Below are positions 6,926 through 10,072 of a stretch of DNA of 10,072 bases, piece after piece. Location: NCBI GenBank assembly GCA_003541985.1, contig DPLM01000259.1, positions 1-10,072 of the forward strand, in the 5' to 3' direction. A program made the translations under genes and the position numbers. The DNA is from Deltaproteobacteria bacterium. GTDB lineage: Bacteria; SAR324; NAC60-12. A model generated the notes under the pieces. That model had not been told where the DNA came from, did no database searches, and saw only the letters and a list, made by a program, of their open reading frames with translations. Position 1 is the first letter of the stretch; each line of letters begins with the position of its first letter.

Positions 6926-7711
6926 TTATTTTCCACACCAGACAGGATGACGTTTTTCAATGAAAGCAGAGATTCCCTCTTGAGCATCTCGAGCCTCTAG
7001 ATTTCGAACCATTACATCCTTTGTGTAATCATACGCTTCGCTAAGTGGCAGTTCAGCCTGCCGGTAATAGGCTTCCTTGCCGATAGCGACAGTCAATGGC
7101 GATTTTGAAGCAATCTTTCTTGCCAGTTCCATCGTCTTTGTAGCTAGCTGTTCGGCATCGACAACTTCGTTGACCAGTCCCATTCTACAGGCATTTTGAG
7201 CATCAATCAGGTCGCCAGTTAGTAACATCTGCATAGCGTGCTTGTTTGATAAATTGCGGGAAAGAGCGACCATTGGAGTTGAACAAAATAAACCGATATT
7301 AACACCAGGCGTTGCAAAGCGTGCTTCTTGTGAGGAAATCGCCAAATCACAACTTGCCACGAGTTGGGCTCCTGCAGCGGTCGCTATTCCATGCACCTGA
7401 GCGATGACAGGTTTAGGGATACGAATGATTGTCTGCATCAACTTTGCACAATCTGTAAAAAGTTGTTCTGTGTAATTTCGTGAATAATTTTGAGCCTTGA
7501 TCTCTTTGAGATCGTGTCCCGCACAATAGCCAGGGCCAGCTCCTGCCAGAATAGCGACTCGGACTAATTCATCTGTAGAAACCTCAATAAAGGCATCGAG
7601 CATTGCTCTCAGCATTCCTTGGGAGAGAGCATTCCGAGCTTGTGGTCGATTCATAGTCAGTGTGGTCACGCCTTCAACGTCGTGACGAAGTACCAAAGCT
7701 TCTTCAGTCAT
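6926..7711 (-). CDS. Crotonase-superfamily protein (ECHDC3-like), non-classical active site
   Basis: A 261-residue crotonase-fold protein. The fold is shown by N-R-P-x-x-R-N-A-L (21-29), the first oxyanion-hole loop Y-C-A-G-H-D-L (62-68) and the second G-I-A-T-A-A-G-A-Q-L (108-117), then F-A-T-P-G-V-N-I-G-L-F-C-S-T-P, a pattern I recall from the ECHDC3-like subgroup. The positions of the two catalytic glutamates of rat enoyl-CoA hydratase (E144, E164) hold Q116 and G136, so it is unlikely to be a standard hydratase; isomerase, thioesterase or another CoA-ester activity is possible. It follows the CoA-transferase genes and is probably in their operon. The ATG at 7711 is chosen because it gives the usual length and has a GAGAAG-like site; an upstream ATG at 7783 (or TTG at 7786) would add about 25 residues and overlap subunit B. 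Confidence 0.87.
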   Translation of the reverse strand: MTEEALVLRHDVEGVTTLTMNRPQARNALSQGMLRAMLDAFIEVSTDELVRVAILAGAGPGYCAGHDLKEIKAQNYSRNYTEQLFTDCAKLMQTIIRIPKPVIAQVHGIATAAGAQLVASCDLAISSQEARFATPGVNIGLFCSTPMVALSRNLSNKHAMQMLLTGDLIDAQNACRMGLVNEVVDAEQLATKTMELARKIASKSPLTVAIGKEAYYRQAELPLSEAYDYTKDVMVRNLEARDAQEGISAFIEKRHPVWCGK

Positions 7712-7754
7712 TTTCTTCTCAGATTGAGTTAAATTTAGAAATTGATCACTTGTC

Positions 7755-8552
7755 TCACTGTTTGCGCAACGCTCCAGTTTCATCAACTTTCCGCAATGCC
7801 TTTAATTCATCTACAGTTGGTTCTGGGACCACATGCACCCTTGGAGAGACCTTCAGTGCCCAATTAGTATTGGACTTGATTTCCTCGATGTTTGAGAAAG
7901 GGTAGTAGGCATCTAGTTGAAATTCTTTTGTATTGGGGTCAGGTCTGAGGATACCTAAAGTAGTGATGATAGCGGACGGGCCACCTCCTATAAAACCGTA
8001 ACGCTCTCGAGTATTCCCGCCATCTAAGTATCCAGGTGAACTAATGTAGGTTACCTTTTCTGCAAATCTTTTTGGCTCATGGGCTACCATGATCAAAACC
8101 CTACCCGCTCCACATGCAATATCGTTTGCTCCTCCAGCGCCAGTAAGCCTGGTTTTGGGCGCTCGATAGTGATCTCCAATCTCCCCATCCCAAATTCCCG
8201 TTGTATTGACGTTTCCAAACTTATCGACCTGTGCGGCTCCAATAATACCGACATCACAGCGTCCCGAAGCGACTAGAAATCCTAGCGCATCCACCCCATT
8301 CGTGAAGCTTGTAGCATTCGCGGAGATACGGTTGCATTCAATCCCCCAAGGGAGCCCTCCGACTGGACTTGCCCCGTAAACTCCACCCTCCGTCATTGCA
8401 CGAATATTTGGTGCATGGTGCGCTTGAGCAAAATAACCAGCCAGCATTGAGAGTCCTACACCAAAGATCGCCAGCTCGCCGTCACGTAATTCCCGGCCAG
8501 TGGCAATAGCCATCATTTCCTGGCGAGTGTATTCAAGCTTGTGACTGTTCAT
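7755..8552 (-). CDS. CoA-transferase subunit B (GctB/IpdB-like)
   Basis: A 265-residue class I CoA-transferase beta subunit of the GctB/IpdB group. Evidence includes G-V-G-L-S near 31-35, the M-T-E-G-G-V-Y-G segment (53-60) in which E55 sits where the catalytic glutamate of Acidaminococcus GctB (E54) is expected, the G-A-A-Q-V-D-K-F-G-N-V-N-T-T segment common to the family, and a G-A-G-G-A-N-D-I-A loop. Such enzymes move CoA between acyl-CoA and a free carboxylic acid through a glutamyl-CoA thioester. It should pair with the subunit A encoded immediately upstream; the genes overlap by ATGA (8549-8552), and a strong GGAGG lies 7 bases before this ATG. The substrate is unknown. IpdB-type ring-cleaving hydrolases are the alternative, but they are described as lacking this glutamate, so a transferase is favoured. 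Confidence 0.88.
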   Translation of the reverse strand: MNSHKLEYTRQEMMAIATGRELRDGELAIFGVGLSMLAGYFAQAHHAPNIRAMTEGGVYGASPVGGLPWGIECNRISANATSFTNGVDALGFLVASGRCDVGIIGAAQVDKFGNVNTTGIWDGEIGDHYRAPKTRLTGAGGANDIACGAGRVLIMVAHEPKRFAEKVTYISSPGYLDGGNTRERYGFIGGGPSAIITTLGILRPDPNTKEFQLDAYYPFSNIEEIKSNTNWALKVSPRVHVVPEPTVDELKALRKVDETGALRKQ

Positions 8553-9541
8553 CTATCACCCTCCAAAACTAATTTTGCAATTTCATCTGCTGAAAGAATC
8601 CACTTGCGGTAAGGATCCATCAGAAAACTGGTTTCGGTTTGGGTGATTTTTTCTCTCTTCTCATTGCCAATCATGTCCAGATAGTCTCGGTGACTCTGGT
8701 AACTAAATACGTAGTCTTTCAAATATTGTTGGGTAGTTTCTTCCGTAGCTAGTGCTTTGTTCATCGAACGCATGTGATCTTCATCCACATCATAAAGTCC
8801 TGGTGAACTTTGTGGCCAGGCAGCAAAAGGCCAGTAGACAATGGCATCAACGACGATATCAGGAATGCGTACTAGGTTTGGAAATTGTCTCATACAGTCT
8901 GTGTGGACAATTTCATCTGCCACCAAGATCACCTTTTTGGCGGCACGGGAAAGTTCAAAACGGCTCCACTCCGTTCCCAACATGATTGCGTTACCGAGAG
9001 GGTCGGCCATGGAGACATGTATTGCAGCAACTTCTGGTTGTAGACTTTGAAAGGCACCGAGTTGTCGACCGCTGAAAGGATCTGTGATCATCGGGATCTT
9101 GCTAGTTGACGGATATTCTTCTGGTGAAAATGCGCTGCGATACTGGATGTCGGAGCCGATATTTACTGTAGCTGGTACGAAGGGCCAGTTCATCGCACCA
9201 CCCAGAAGCCGGATTGCCATGGCTAGATTGGAATAATCTTCTAGTTGGGTCACTCCAGTTTCTATCGACCTGCGCAGTCCGTTGGCAAATCCGAAAACTT
9301 CAAGACCAGAAAAACCACACTCTGCTTTATCCACAGCCCCAGCTCCAGCCAAGAGATTGAGTTGCTGGGAATTACAGTGAAAAATCGCATGGAGTTGATT
9401 CCGACCCTGCCGCAAAAGTTCCCGCCCGAAAACAATCGCATCAGAGCCGATTGGCAGTGCCGCACCGCTGGCATATTGAACACCATTTTGCGTGAAGCGA
9501 TCAACCGCGGTTGCTAGAGAAATTAACTTAGGTTGGGGCAT
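8549..9541 (-). CDS. CoA-transferase subunit A (GctA/IpdA-like)
   Basis: A 330-residue class I CoA-transferase alpha subunit, close to the roughly 320 residues of Acidaminococcus GctA. Family features are A-S-G-A-A-L-P-I-G-S-D near 24-34 (glycine-rich start of the fold), the E-D-Y-S-N-L-A-M-A-I-R-L segment from E101, W-P-F-V-P-A-T-V-N-I-G-S-D, V-A-A-I-H-V-S-M-A-D-P-L-G-N-A with the D-P-x-G-N turn seen in CoA transferases, and K-K-V-I-L-V-A-D-E-I-V. It forms the heteromer with subunit B downstream. The upstream gap to the RraA-like gene is 150 bp, so the operon may start here or be shared with that gene. No convincing Shine-Dalgarno precedes the chosen ATG, but the N-terminus aligns with the family's expected start. 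GctA is the closest named match I recall; IpdA is the alternative. Confidence 0.87.
   Translation of the reverse strand: MPQPKLISLATAVDRFTQNGVQYASGAALPIGSDAIVFGRELLRQGRNQLHAIFHCNSQQLNLLAGAGAVDKAECGFSGLEVFGFANGLRRSIETGVTQLEDYSNLAMAIRLLGGAMNWPFVPATVNIGSDIQYRSAFSPEEYPSTSKIPMITDPFSGRQLGAFQSLQPEVAAIHVSMADPLGNAIMLGTEWSRFELSRAAKKVILVADEIVHTDCMRQFPNLVRIPDIVVDAIVYWPFAAWPQSSPGLYDVDEDHMRSMNKALATEETTQQYLKDYVFSYQSHRDYLDMIGNEKREKITQTETSFLMDPYRKWILSADEIAKLVLEGDR
8560..8564 (-). promoter_or_regulatory. Ribosome binding site for CoA-transferase subunit B
   Basis: On the minus strand a GGAGG stands 7 bases before the subunit B ATG, inside the 3' end of the subunit A gene. It fixes the start at 8552 and shows that this organism uses Shine-Dalgarno sites, though several other genes here have weak or no visible ones. 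Confidence 0.8.
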
Positions 9542-9629
9542 GTCTTTGGGTTAGCGTAATACTATTCTGTGAACTGTCTATTTGACCAAACTTGTTTCCA
9601 CATAAATGGAGTCGTCGAACTTATCCCTT

Positions 9630-9647
9630 ATTCAAGGAGGATTCAAG
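9630..9647. repeat. ATTCAAG direct repeat, 11-bp period, upstream of CoA-transferase operon
   Basis: ATTCAAG occurs at 9630-9636 and again at 9641-9647, separated by GAGG. The 11-bp period is about one DNA helical turn, as for side-by-side binding of a regulator. It lies about 90-105 bp upstream of the subunit A start. No regulator gene is nearby in the window, and short direct repeats of this size also occur by chance. Confidence 0.35.
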
Positions 9648-9668
9648 TGCTGGAAGATCGTTAGATCA

Positions 9669-9687
9669 GGGTGGGGGTGCAGGGGGG
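9669..9687 (-). terminator. C-rich tract after the RraA-like gene, possible Rho-type site
   Basis: Starting four bases after the RraA-like stop, the minus-strand transcript would read six C, TGCA, five C, A, three C. A C-rich, G-poor, unstructured stretch just downstream of a stop codon is the kind of sequence Rho factor loads on. No hairpin plus U-tract is seen in the gap, so an intrinsic terminator is not supported. Function is inferred only. Confidence 0.2.
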
Positions 9688-9691
9688 TATG

Positions 9692-10072
9692 TCAGGCGAG
9701 TAAATTTGTCGGAGATACCGCTATTCCGTCAGCATCGCAATAAATCCAATGGTTTGGTGTGAAGCAGATGTTCCCAAATTGGAGAGGTATGTTTCGGAAG
9801 CCAGATCCGGTTTTAGTACTTCTTCGAGGATTTGTACCAAGAGCCTTGAAGCCAATTTGCAGATTGCCAATTGCAACGCTGTCACGAATCGCACCGTGCA
9901 CAACGATTCCAGACCAGTCTTTGCTACGGGCAAGCTCTGCGATCATATCTCCAACAAGGGCTCTACGGAGGTTGCCAGTGCCATCAATTACTAGAACCTT
10001 ACCGTGACCGCTTTCCGATAGAGTCTGGCGGATCAGACTGTTGTCTTCGTGGCACCTGATTGTGGAGATCTG
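9692..10072 (-). CDS. RraA-like / HMG-aldolase family protein, 5' end beyond window
   Basis: An open frame runs from the right edge to a TGA at 9692-9694, giving 126 visible residues; the N-terminus lies outside. The segment V-L-V-I-D-G-T-G-N-L-R-R-A-L-V-G-D followed by G-I-V-V-H-G-A-I-R-D is characteristic of the RraA / 4-hydroxy-4-methyl-2-oxoglutarate aldolase fold. The spacing D-x20-R-D is the one reported, as I recall, for metal-dependent HMG/CHA aldolases and oxaloacetate decarboxylases, whereas E. coli RraA (RNase E inhibitor) has R-Q at the second site. An aldolase or decarboxylase acting on 2-oxo acids is therefore more likely than an RNase E regulator. An internal ATG at 9946 would drop the first signature and is not the start. 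It is followed by the CoA-transferase genes on the same strand after 150 bp. Confidence 0.85.
   Translation of the reverse strand, partial: QISTIRCHEDNSLIRQTLSESGHGKVLVIDGTGNLRRALVGDMIAELARSKDWSGIVVHGAIRDSVAIGNLQIGFKALGTNPRRSTKTGSGFRNIPLQFGNICFTPNHWIYCDADGIAVSPTNLLA

Noticed and set aside
9633..9663. A strong plus-strand AAGGAGG followed by a GTG start
   Set aside because: The frame ends after five codons (TAG) and no plus-strand gene follows, so it does not support a coding region.

Overview
The window is about 10.1 kb of densely coding, moderate-GC bacterial DNA with no rRNA, tRNA, CRISPR array, insertion sequence or phage gene that I can see. A candidate lipoprotein, a YbbP-like FtsX-type permease and an MsbA-type exporter suggest a Gram-negative, perhaps a proteobacterium or related marine lineage. 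That assignment is weak, because nothing in the window is a firm taxonomic marker.

Layout, left to right. (1) Bases 14-2771, plus strand: a 45-residue DUF2256 zinc-ribbon-like protein, then a large YbbP-like permease with no ATPase gene beside it in the window. (2) Bases 2768-3816, minus strand: a small putative lipoprotein and a nicotinamidase (PncA), 17 bp apart. PncA meets the permease tail to tail, and the two stop codons share one palindromic TTAA. (3) Bases 3817-3978: a divergent intergenic region with a candidate promoter and short GGTTAA direct repeats. (4) Bases 3979-6890, plus strand: a complete half-size ABC exporter, then AzlC and AzlD, a two-subunit branched-chain amino acid exporter with overlapping start and stop. 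(5) Bases 6926-10072, minus strand, read right to left: an RraA/HMG-aldolase-like protein cut by the window edge, a 150-bp gap, CoA-transferase subunits A and B overlapping by ATGA, and a crotonase-superfamily protein.

The minus-strand block on the right looks like acyl-CoA or dicarboxylic acid metabolism. A two-subunit CoA transferase would activate an organic acid, a crotonase-fold enzyme would act on the thioester, and the RraA-like aldolase/decarboxylase could supply or consume a 2-oxo acid. The substrate cannot be read from the sequence. Gene content resembles both glutaconate CoA transferase (gctAB) loci and the echA20-ipdAB steroid-ring genes, but the retained glutamate in subunit B favours a true transferase.

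Most of the window is ordinary housekeeping or accessory metabolism. I see no clearly new multi-gene system. The points most worth a second look are a PncA whose fourth metal-binding histidine is replaced by proline, a crotonase-fold protein lacking both classical catalytic glutamates beside a CoA transferase, an unrecognised lipoprotein next to pncA, and short repeats in the two regulatory gaps.
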